A DNA stretch of 9,308 nucleotides, from contig CAKRVQ010000024.1 in assembly GCA_934408795.1 (NCBI GenBank), positions 1 to 9,308 of the forward strand, read 5' to 3'. The translations under genes were made by a program, and so were the position numbers. Positions 1 to 5,520 of this stretch are shown here, piece by piece (within the stretch, counting starts at the first letter, position 1; each line of letters begins with the position of its first letter). Below the pieces are notes generated by a model that ran no database searches, was not told where the DNA came from, and was given only the letters and a program-made list of their open reading frames with translations. The stretch is from an uncultured Eubacteriales bacterium (lineage in GTDB: Bacteria > Bacillota > Clostridia > Oscillospirales > Acutalibacteraceae).

Positions 1-130
1 CATCAGAAGGGCGCAAAAACGGGCGACAGAGTGCGGTGCGTGGATGCGGCTCAATCGAAAAAAGAGTTTTTTGAGAGATAAGAGTGTATCGATGCCCGTT
101 TACCGCGCCTTCGGCGTGGGCGGCGTTGCC
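1..130. repeat. Foldback element, copy 1 (left end outside window)
   Basis: The 16-mer at 10-25 (GGCGCAAAAACGGGCG) recurs exactly at 4566-4581. Here 10-14 pairs with 105-109 and 17-24 pairs with 94-101, leaving an AA opposite ACC internal loop. The copy at 4542-4703 has the same 5-bp stem, 2x3 internal loop and inner stem. The right flank at 115-130 also resembles the right outer arm of that copy. The left outer arm would lie before base 1. No protein gene is recognised here. Confidence 0.55.
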
Positions 131-168
131 TTCGGTCGGGTTGTTGTTTAAGAGTACCCTTATGCGCG

Positions 169-199
169 TGCCGTGCCTAAGCCGACGGGCGGCATTTTT
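169..199 (+). terminator. Possible plus-strand terminator
   Basis: TGCCG at 169-173 pairs with CGGCA at 190-194, and five T follow at 195-199. The stem is short, with an imperfect extension inside. It would stop transcription entering from a plus-strand gene left of the window. Its right arm (181-193) is identical to the right arm of the strong terminator at 9267-9279, so it may be a decayed relative. Confidence 0.4.
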
Positions 200-217
200 A
201 GTTTCCGTACTCAGCTT

Positions 218-245
218 AAAAAGCGGCGCACCCCGCGCGCCGCTT
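218..245 (-). terminator. Likely terminator of the phosphohexomutase gene
   Basis: Bases 221-229 pair perfectly with 237-245 around a seven-base loop (230-236). Read on the minus strand, the right side of the hairpin runs into five T (222-218). It lies about 100 bases after the mutase stop codon, behind two further hairpins (260-292 and 310-324) that lack a T tract. Confidence 0.6.
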
Positions 246-325
246 AACTCATCGCAATGTTATAGGCGGCGCACCTTGCGCGCCGCCTATAAACTAATCA
301 CCGCCTCCCGCGCACCCTGTGCGCC
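221..325. repeat. Three tandem GC hairpins with a conserved loop
   Basis: Hairpins occupy 221-245 (9 bp), 260-292 (13 bp) and 310-324 (5 bp clean, then mismatched). On the plus strand they share the apex GCGCACCYYGYGCGC: ACCCCGC, ACCTTGC and ACCCTGT occupy the loop positions. A fourth member is the terminator at 9236-9282, also with loop ACCTTGC. All four point the same way on the plus strand. Stem bases outside the apex differ, so this is not one simple copied sequence. Confidence 0.6.
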
Positions 326-340
326 GCTCGGATATTCGTC

Positions 341-2056
341 TTAAATACCCATTATTCTCTTGAGGTCGGCTTCTATTTTTTCAGCCGCGGAATCGGCTTT
401 CTCGCGGGTGGGCGCCGTTGCCGTGGTGTAGATCTTGATCTTCGGCTCGGTTCCCGAGGGCCTTACGATGACCGAATTCCCGTTCCCGAGATCAAAGTAG
501 AGGACCGACGCCTTGGGAAGATCGATCTTTTCCTTTTCGCCCGTCGCAACCGTTACCATTTCGGATGTTGAGTAATTTCCCACCCTTGTCACGGTGAGCC
601 CGCCTATCGCGATCGGAGGCTTCTCGGCGAGTGATCTCATCATATCCGCCATGAGCGCCATACCGTTCTGACCCTCAAAGTAGAAACTTGACTGACTGTT
701 GTGATATACTCCGAATTCCTTTTCAAGATCGGCATACACATCGATAAGCGATTTGCCTTTTCTCTTGTAATAGCACGCCATCTCGCAGATGAGCATTGAG
801 GCGACGACCGCGTCTTTGTCTCTTACATATGATCCTTTGAGATAGCCGTAACTCTCTTCAAAACCGAGCTGATATCTGCTTTCTTCGCCCTTTTGCTCCA
901 GCAGTGCGATCTGCTCGCCTATATACTTGAATCCGGTCAGGACATTTATCATCCTACATCCGTATTTTCGGGCTATCGGCAGACACATATCGGTCGTGAC
1001 GATCGTTTTCACCGCCACGGGATCATTTTCAAGGGTGCCCTTTTCGGTCTTTACCGAGAGGATGTAGTTCAAGAGCATCGCGCCGACCTGGTTACCGGTG
1101 AAAAGTGTATGATCGGTTCCGTTGGGAACGGCTATTCCGACTCTGTCGCAATCCGGATCGGTCGCAAGCAGAAGATCGGCGGGCTTGGTCTTTGCAAGCT
1201 CTGCGGCGCGGGTGAATGCCTCGCGGAACTCGGGATTGGGGAAGGGAACGGTCGGGAAATCTCCGTCGGGGAGCTCCTGCTCGGGCACGACCGTGACATT
1301 GTCAAGGCCTATCCTTTTGAGGATCGCCCGTACGGGCTTGTTTCCGGTTCCGTGCAGAGGAGAGTATATGACCGAGAATCCGCTGCCCTTGCACACGCCG
1401 GGACAGACCGCCTGCTTTTCAACGCAATCGAGATAAGATTCTATTACCGACTGAGGAATGAATTCTATCATTCCTTTTCCGACCGCCTCGTCGAAGTCGA
1501 CCGTCTTTATGTCCGAGAAAATATCCAGACTTTCGATTATCTTCAATACTCTGTCACTGGCTTCCACTCCGAGCTGGCAGCCGTCCGAGCCGTATACTTT
1601 ATACCCGTTGTACTTTGCGGGATTGTGACTTGCCGTTATCATAACGCCCGCCTCGCACCCGTAATACCTTACGGCATAAGACAACATCGGGGTGGGCATG
1701 AGCTCCGAGTACATATATACCTTTATTCCGTTCGCGGCAAATATGCTTGCGGTCACCTTTGCAAAGAGCTCCGATTTGTGACGACTGTCGTAGGATATTG
1801 CAGCCGATGCCCCGCTTTTTACGGAGCTCACATAGGAGGCGAGTCCCTGTGTTGCCTTACCGACGGTGTAAACATTCATTCGGTTGGTTCCGGCGCCTAT
1901 TACTCCGCGCAGTCCCGCCGTGCCGAATTCAAGATCGGTATAAAACCTGTCGGAGATCTCTTCCTCGTTGCCCTCAACCGAACGAAGCTCCTTTATAAGG
2001 TCGCCGTCGGCGGTTGCCTTTTCACACCATTCGCGGTATTCATTTTCGTACTGCAT
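341..2056 (-). CDS. pgcA: Phospho-sugar mutase (PgcA-type phosphoglucomutase)
   Basis: This 571-residue cytoplasmic enzyme belongs to the alpha-D-phosphohexomutase superfamily. It interconverts hexose 1- and 6-phosphates through a phosphoserine, feeding glucose 1-phosphate to nucleotide sugars, glycolipid and wall precursors. All four family signatures are visible: the catalytic loop TASHNP (Ser143), the magnesium loop DPDCDR (300-305), the sugar-binding loop GFEESYGY (398-405) and the phosphate-binding loop RPSGTEPK (532-539). Length fits the long PgcA/phosphoglucomutase-phosphomannomutase group of Bacillota (about 580). The ATG at 2056 is backed by GAGGAG eight bases upstream. It seems complete and intact. 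A promoter lies in the gap after the upstream membrane protein gene, and a hairpin terminator follows at 218-245. Glucose versus mannose preference cannot be read from sequence alone. Confidence 0.93.
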   Translation of the reverse strand: MQYENEYREWCEKATADGDLIKELRSVEGNEEEISDRFYTDLEFGTAGLRGVIGAGTNRMNVYTVGKATQGLASYVSSVKSGASAAISYDSRHKSELFAKVTASIFAANGIKVYMYSELMPTPMLSYAVRYYGCEAGVMITASHNPAKYNGYKVYGSDGCQLGVEASDRVLKIIESLDIFSDIKTVDFDEAVGKGMIEFIPQSVIESYLDCVEKQAVCPGVCKGSGFSVIYSPLHGTGNKPVRAILKRIGLDNVTVVPEQELPDGDFPTVPFPNPEFREAFTRAAELAKTKPADLLLATDPDCDRVGIAVPNGTDHTLFTGNQVGAMLLNYILSVKTEKGTLENDPVAVKTIVTTDMCLPIARKYGCRMINVLTGFKYIGEQIALLEQKGEESRYQLGFEESYGYLKGSYVRDKDAVVASMLICEMACYYKRKGKSLIDVYADLEKEFGVYHNSQSSFYFEGQNGMALMADMMRSLAEKPPIAIGGLTVTRVGNYSTSEMVTVATGEKEKIDLPKASVLYFDLGNGNSVIVRPSGTEPKIKIYTTATAPTREKADSAAEKIEADLKRIMGI

Positions 2057-2105
2057 TTTTATCTCTCCTCAATTAAAAACAAAATATCGGTTTCGGTTTG
2101 GTTAT

Positions 2106-2134
2106 TTTATAAACTGCGCCGGGCTGAACGGTAA
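2106..2134 (-). promoter_or_regulatory. Candidate promoter of the phosphohexomutase gene
   Basis: On the minus strand, TTACCG (2134-2129, four of six consensus bases) is followed after 17 bases by TATAAA (2111-2106). The expected start near 2099 would give a leader of about 40 nt ending in the GAGGAG ribosome site. No terminator is seen after the preceding gene, so read-through from it is also possible. Confidence 0.5.
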
Positions 2135-2194
2135 TTACAGTTTGCCGCCGCACTCTCTCGGGAAGATTGTGAAATTGTATTTGCAGCCTTGATA

Positions 2195-3226
2195 TCAATA
2201 CTCTTTGATGTCTGTCGCATAACAGTATTTTGCATCGGTAAGCTTGCCGAAAATGTATTTATCGGTTGCGGACTCGCACATTGTATAAAGCTTGCCGTCA
2301 ACAATGACTATCTCTTCGGACATGGGAGGCAGCTTGATATCATTACTCAGAACGGAAGAATCAAGCACATAAAGCGGAACCTCCTGATTGAGGACGGTTA
2401 TCATTCCGTCGGGTGCCGCGCTACCGTAAACATAAACATGTGAAAACGCGGGACCGTATGAGGTTGAAAGATATATCCGTCCGCTGCCGTCCATACACAT
2501 TCCCTGCACAAGGGAGGGAACCGAGTAAGCCGCCTTTATCTCCGGCGATATACCGAATTCCGCTTCGTTATCGAAATTATAAAGAAGAATGAGCGCGGTG
2601 TTGGAGTCGCCTGCTGCGGAGGTGTGCTTGTGAGAATCGGGGGTGGTATAGTTGGGCTCGCGGTGGAATTCGCCTACATAGAGGTTGTCGCCCTCGGCGT
2701 ATACAAACGCGACACCCATACCGTCGTTTTCGCTGCGGGTGGAAAAGACACCTTCGGCTTTGATGCCCTCACCGTTCTTTGTATCCATCACATCGTTATA
2801 GTTATAGACAACAAGTCCTTGTGAATCGGCAATATACATCTTTCCGCCGTGTATCGCAATTCCGCCGACATGACCCGTGAAGTCCGAGCCGTCGGAATTC
2901 AAAAGATTCAATCGCTTGATCTCATTGCCGCTCGATTTTTCGACAAAGCTCACCTGTGATGCTTTTCCGTCGGTACGGTATCCCGTGATCGCGAACCAGC
3001 CGTTTTCTTTGTCATATTCAAGTCCCTGTACGATCATCCCTTCGGAGAGACCCGGAATAACAAATGTCTTTTCGGAATTCTTATAGTACCCACGGACGGG
3101 AAGCCTGAAATAAGCTCTTACCGCCGAGAGCAGCACAACAATGAAAGCAAGGATACAAATTAGAACAATTAGTACGATCTTCAAGGGTGATCTGCCTTTC
3201 GCTGCGCGTTCGCTTTTTTCGGACAT
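2195..3226 (-). CDS. Membrane-anchored beta-propeller-like protein, function unknown
   Basis: The 343-residue protein begins with a short basic stretch (RAAKGRSPLK) and one hydrophobic segment at about residues 15-38, so it is probably a signal-anchored protein with its body outside the cytoplasm. The body has propeller-like blades: repeated strands such as GLEYDKENGWFAITGY, GGIAIHGGKMYIADSQGLVVY, GMGVAFVYAEGDNLYVGEF and QGMCMDGSGRIYLSTSYG, each a 'G-hydrophobic...GxxY(I/L/V)' unit, as in SMP-30 or NHL-type folds. No metal-binding catalytic set can be assigned, so enzymatic activity is not claimed. The ATG at 3226 follows AGAGG with nine bases between. It sits upstream of the mutase on the same strand, 138 bases away. 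It is divergent from the leucine-rich-repeat gene. A sensor, carbohydrate-binding or structural role are all open. Confidence 0.75.
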   Translation of the reverse strand: MSEKSERAAKGRSPLKIVLIVLICILAFIVVLLSAVRAYFRLPVRGYYKNSEKTFVIPGLSEGMIVQGLEYDKENGWFAITGYRTDGKASQVSFVEKSSGNEIKRLNLLNSDGSDFTGHVGGIAIHGGKMYIADSQGLVVYNYNDVMDTKNGEGIKAEGVFSTRSENDGMGVAFVYAEGDNLYVGEFHREPNYTTPDSHKHTSAAGDSNTALILLYNFDNEAEFGISPEIKAAYSVPSLVQGMCMDGSGRIYLSTSYGPAFSHVYVYGSAAPDGMITVLNQEVPLYVLDSSVLSNDIKLPPMSEEIVIVDGKLYTMCESATDKYIFGKLTDAKYCYATDIKEY

Positions 3227-3427
3227 TTCCTATTACCTCTTTCTATATGTTTTACCGATTCGGTATAAAAATTACAGGGGTATGCTTTTTTGTTCGGACT
3301 CGGTTCGGTGAACGCTTTTTCGCTTTTCGGATCACAGGTCAAAGCAAGACAGGTAAAGTCGGCGTTTGGCGGGATATAAAGACCTCGGTGTCCGTCACGG
3401 TATGACGGGCGGTCTGCTTCTAAGTGT
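3227..3427 (-). other. Predicted 5' leader of the propeller gene
   Basis: If the extended -10 at 3428-3436 is used, the mRNA starts near 3421 and has a leader of about 195 nt. At its 5' end 3392-3397 pairs with 3403-3408 (loop 3398-3402), and GACC/GGTC at 3381-3384 and 3411-3414 closes an outer stem. No known riboswitch class is recognised. A stop-free minus-strand frame at 3181-3477 also crosses this leader (see findings). Confidence 0.3.
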
Positions 3428-3436
3428 ATTGTAACA
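3428..3436 (-). promoter_or_regulatory. Candidate extended -10 promoter for the propeller gene
   Basis: The minus strand reads TGTTACAAT, an extended -10 (TGN plus TACAAT). It lies inside a small palindrome, GTGT at 3424-3427 and ACAC at 3434-3437. No good -35 hexamer lies 16-18 bases upstream, which is tolerable for extended -10 promoters. Confidence 0.4.
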
Positions 3437-3522
3437 CAAAATTTTACGAAAAGCATTAACAAAACGGAAAACTTCACCTGTATTTTTTAAGAGGAGCCGT
3501 TCTTTTTTTGTCTCCCGCTTCC

Positions 3523-3551
3523 TTCGCGATTATTTTTTCAATATGTACAAT
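3523..3551 (+). promoter_or_regulatory. Candidate promoter of the LRR gene
   Basis: TACAAT at 3546-3551 lies 17 bases after TTCGCG at 3523-3528, a weak -35. The surrounding 3530-3570 is strongly A+T rich, unlike the rest of the region. The leader would be about 105 nt. The remainder of the 3227-3662 intergenic stretch shows only T-rich runs (3482-3488, 3502-3509) without a convincing hairpin. Confidence 0.35.
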
Positions 3552-3662
3552 ATATATTTATTATTAGCTTTTAAGAGTAAGACCGTATGTTTTTCGGCAG
3601 TCGGATCATGACAAACTGTTTCGGAGCGCAATGCTCGGTCGACCGATCGGAGGCGTATCGAT

Positions 3663-4418
3663 ATGAATATTGTAAAAACAAAGCGAAGAGTGATAAAGCC
3701 CGTTCTGATTTCGGCAAAGGCTGTGCCGACACTGTTATCCGTCGCCGCAGTTATCCTTCTGTTTTGCGTTGTCTGCACCCGATCCGTCGACGAAAGATAT
3801 GCCGCACGACCGTTAAACAGTTTCTTTCCCGATGCGGCACTTGCAGAATGCGTGGCAAATGCAATGGGGATCGACCCCGAAGACCGCGTTACCGAAGAAT
3901 TTCTCGCCGAGTTCGACGGTGCTCTTGTATGCAGCGGAATCGAGCTGAAAAGCCTTGACGGCATCGGCCTCTTAAAGGGTTTGACCTCGCTGACCTGTTG
4001 TAAAAACAGGGTGACCGAGCTGCCCGCAGAGATCGGCGGTCTCACCCGTCTAAAAACACTTGACTGCCGCAAGGCATTCGAATTGTCAACAGTGCCTCGC
4101 GAGATAGGCTGCCTTTCCTCGCTTACGAGCCTTGACCTTTCGTTCACCTGTATAGAGTATCTTCCCGATGAGATCTGCAGACTTTCCCGTCTTACTTACT
4201 TTTCGGCAGCGGTTACGGGGATAAGAAAATTGCCCTCCGATATCGGCGATCTTGATTCTCTTCGGGTGCTTGATGTTCATCTGACAAGACTGACTTCGCT
4301 GCCCGACAGTATATGCGATATACCCTCGCTTGAAGAAGTCAATGTTTCATATTGCCCCATAAGGAAGACGCCCGAATGCCTTGACGGCATACTGATAAAC
4401 GAGCAAATAACGGAGTAG
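3663..4418 (+). CDS. Membrane-anchored leucine-rich-repeat protein
   Basis: The 251-residue protein has a basic N terminus and a hydrophobic segment at about residues 21-38, then an extracytoplasmic part. Residues 55-105 (FPDAALAECVA...VTEEFL...SGIELKSLDGIGLL) resemble the helical cap and first repeat seen in internalin-like bacterial LRR proteins. Six repeats of 20-24 residues follow, starting near 107, 127, 151, 174, 197 and 220, with the pattern LxxLxxLxxxxxxxxxLPxEI. This is the small 'LP-x-I' LRR type, usually a protein-binding surface. There are 13 cysteines, many inside repeats, which is odd for a secreted domain. C38 is not in a canonical lipobox, so a lipoprotein is unlikely. The ATG at 3663 follows GGAGG (3649-3653) by nine bases. 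Partner and function are unknown; no secretion or sorting motif follows the repeats. Confidence 0.8.
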   Translation: MNIVKTKRRVIKPVLISAKAVPTLLSVAAVILLFCVVCTRSVDERYAARPLNSFFPDAALAECVANAMGIDPEDRVTEEFLAEFDGALVCSGIELKSLDGIGLLKGLTSLTCCKNRVTELPAEIGGLTRLKTLDCRKAFELSTVPREIGCLSSLTSLDLSFTCIEYLPDEICRLSRLTYFSAAVTGIRKLPSDIGDLDSLRVLDVHLTRLTSLPDSICDIPSLEEVNVSYCPIRKTPECLDGILINEQITE

Positions 4419-4429
4419 CTCCCGATCCC

Positions 4430-4460
4430 GGGGCGGGGGTCCGAGGGGAGTCCGGGAGGG
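4430..4460 (+). other. Predicted G-quadruplex after the LRR gene
   Basis: Five G tracts lie on the plus strand: 4430-4433, 4435-4439, 4445-4448, 4454-4456 and 4458-4460, with loops of 1, 5, 5 and 1 bases. This meets the usual G3+N1-7 rule with a tract to spare. It starts 12 bases after the LRR stop codon, so it would form in the 3' end of that mRNA. Two more runs follow at 4492-4498 and 4505-4509. Confidence 0.6.
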
Positions 4461-4541
4461 AAGAAGTATAAAAACCTAAATCCCCGGAGCCGGGGGGGAA
4501 AAAAGGGGGAATGCGCCGACTGCAGTGCCGCACTTTACCTG

Positions 4542-4703
4542 CGGGCAGCGCCGCGCTGCGCCGAAGGCGCAAAAACGGGCGGAGGACGGGACGCGATAAA
4601 GACGGTAAGCGGGAGCGGATTTCGGAACCACGTGATACCGACAACAAGGTGCTCCCGCCCGTTTCGCGCGCCCTTTTAAGGGCGCGCGGAGCGGCGCTGC
4701 CCG
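4542..4703. repeat. Foldback element, copy 2 (162 bases)
   Basis: The ends form a 13-bp perfect inverted repeat (4542-4554 with 4691-4703) that continues, after one mismatch, for six more pairs (4556-4561 with 4684-4689, one G-U). Further inside, 4566-4570 pairs with 4668-4672 and 4573-4582 with 4655-4664. A separate local hairpin, 4665-4673 with 4680-4688, competes with these arms. The 16-mer 4566-4581 and the pairing scheme match the left end of the window. No transposase, clear target duplication or T tract is seen. The rest of the gap up to 4783 shows only an orphan TATAAT at 4737-4742. Confidence 0.6.
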
Positions 4704-4783
4704 ATTGCGTATCCTTTGGGCTTGCTTCGTTCTTCGTATAATATCCTCAGGTAATGATTCGGAGCCGATAATCTGCCGCTCGC

Positions 4784-5371
4784 CTATACAAGCGCCAAAG
4801 GGGCGCTTTTTCTTTTTGAGACAAATTCCCGACCCCAGTGCTTTGTGTAATTGTAAAGCTCGTCTACCCCGTAAAGTGAAGATGACCGACAGTATTTAAT
4901 GTATTCAAGTATCAACCCGTCGACAAAGATCGCGATCTCAACCTCTATATACTGCTTGTTGATTATGCGCGGATCCGCAAGGCATATTTCGGTCAGCTTT
5001 TTGACCGCCACCGAGGAGAGCTTTTTTACGATAAACAACATATCGTTTGAGCGGCAGAGCATTTTATAGTTCTCGTCGTTTTCGCGGATGTATTCAAAGA
5101 AGGAGTCTATAAATCGGTCGAGATCGGTCATCTGCAGCAGGGTCACATCGTTGAAAAACTTGCTCATAAGCTCGTTTTCGTAATCCTCGGCAACCCCGTA
5201 AATGTCGTCATAATGAAGATAAAATGTTCCCCTGTTAATGTCGGCACGGCGCACAAGCTCGCTCACGGTTATTTTGCCGAGTTCCTGCTTTTCACATAAA
5301 AGCTCAGCAAACACCCTCTTTATTGCTGCCCTTGTTTTGCGGGAGGAGTTGTTCAGATTTTTTGCTTTCAT
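4784..5371 (-). CDS. TetR/AcrR-family transcriptional regulator
   Basis: This 195-residue protein has the N-terminal TetR DNA-binding domain: a first helix (SSRKTRAAIKRVFAELL) and the helix-turn-helix KITVSELVRRADINRGTFYLHYDDIYGV. The all-helical C-terminal part should bind a ligand and form the dimer. I chose the ATG at 5371, which has GGAAG ten bases upstream; a GTG at 5404 would add 11 residues but has no ribosome site and abuts the palindrome 5405-5431. The gene is divergent from the ABC exporter operon, and two palindromes lie between them. By analogy with other TetR-exporter pairs it probably represses the operon and itself and is released by a transported compound; the ligand is unknown. 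A plus-facing terminator hairpin overlaps its last codons. Confidence 0.88.
   Translation of the reverse strand: MKAKNLNNSSRKTRAAIKRVFAELLCEKQELGKITVSELVRRADINRGTFYLHYDDIYGVAEDYENELMSKFFNDVTLLQMTDLDRFIDSFFEYIRENDENYKMLCRSNDMLFIVKKLSSVAVKKLTEICLADPRIINKQYIEVEIAIFVDGLILEYIKYCRSSSLYGVDELYNYTKHWGREFVSKRKSAPLALV
4790..4815 (+). terminator. Plus-strand terminator inside the 3' end of tetR
   Basis: Bases 4790-4796 pair with 4802-4808 around loop AAAGG, followed by TTTT, C, TTTTT on the plus strand. It overlaps the last codons of the minus-strand tetR gene, whose stop is 4786-4784. It faces transcripts coming from the LRR gene or the intergenic block. In the tetR direction it has no T tract. Confidence 0.6.
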
Positions 5372-5404
5372 GGCGTTTACACTTCCGATATCTACAAATT
5401 TCAC

Positions 5405-5431
5405 GACAGTGTTGATATATTCACAACTGTC
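5405..5431. promoter_or_regulatory. Candidate TetR operator 1
   Basis: This is a 27-base near-perfect palindrome: GACAGT at 5405-5410 matches ACTGTC at 5426-5431, and TGA at 5413-5415 matches TCA at 5421-5423, centred on 5418. It lies just upstream of tetR. Its right arm includes a consensus TTGACA read on the minus strand (5433-5428), though no good -10 lies at 16-18 bases. Autoregulation of tetR is the natural reading. Confidence 0.55.
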
Positions 5432-5443
5432 AATTTATTGTGC

Positions 5444-5472
5444 TTTCAAATCGCTTGCAAGGACATTATAAT
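5444..5472 (+). promoter_or_regulatory. Candidate promoter of the ABC operon
   Basis: A perfect TATAAT lies at 5467-5472. The best -35 at 17 bases spacing is TTTCAA (5444-5449), which is weak and may suit an inducible promoter. Transcription would begin near 5479, inside operator 2. The first gene has GGGAG (5509-5513) seven bases before its ATG. Confidence 0.6.
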
Positions 5473-5474
5473 TC

Positions 5475-5500
5475 AACATTGTAGAAATGTCAACAATGTT
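5475..5500. promoter_or_regulatory. Candidate TetR operator 2
   Basis: AACATTGT at 5475-5482 is the exact reverse complement of ACAATGTT at 5493-5500, with a ten-base centre that adds two more matched pairs (5484/5491 and 5485/5490). It covers the predicted transcription start of the ABC operon, directly after its -10. Both arms contain the short palindrome ACANTGT, which also occurs in operator 1 (5406-5412). Confidence 0.55.
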
Positions 5501-5520
5501 TATTTTTTGGGAGTGATACG

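Noticed and set aside
1..340. CRISPR array or tandem repeat array at the left end
   Set aside because: The repeated units are self-complementary hairpins of different length and spacing, with no regular spacer and no cas gene.
893..2134. Plus-strand open frame of 413 codons opposite the phosphohexomutase gene
   Set aside because: The minus strand codes for a full, intact mutase with all family motifs. The plus frame has no recognisable domain and extends into the intergenic region; it is a by-product of codon choice.
3463..3509. Hairpin AACGG...CCGTT followed by a T run as a terminator
   Set aside because: The stem is only five pairs with a loop of about 30 bases, and no plus-strand gene ends before it.
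4542..4703. Simple bidirectional terminator between the convergent LRR and tetR genes
   Set aside because: Neither strand has a T tract after the outer arms, and the length and multi-stem layout exceed an intrinsic terminator, though a role in blocking read-through is not excluded.
4511..4741. Short plus-strand frame of 76 codons in the GC-rich intergenic block
   Set aside because: It runs straight through the foldback element, is full of Arg and Ala from GC repeats, and is not preceded by a spaced ribosome site.
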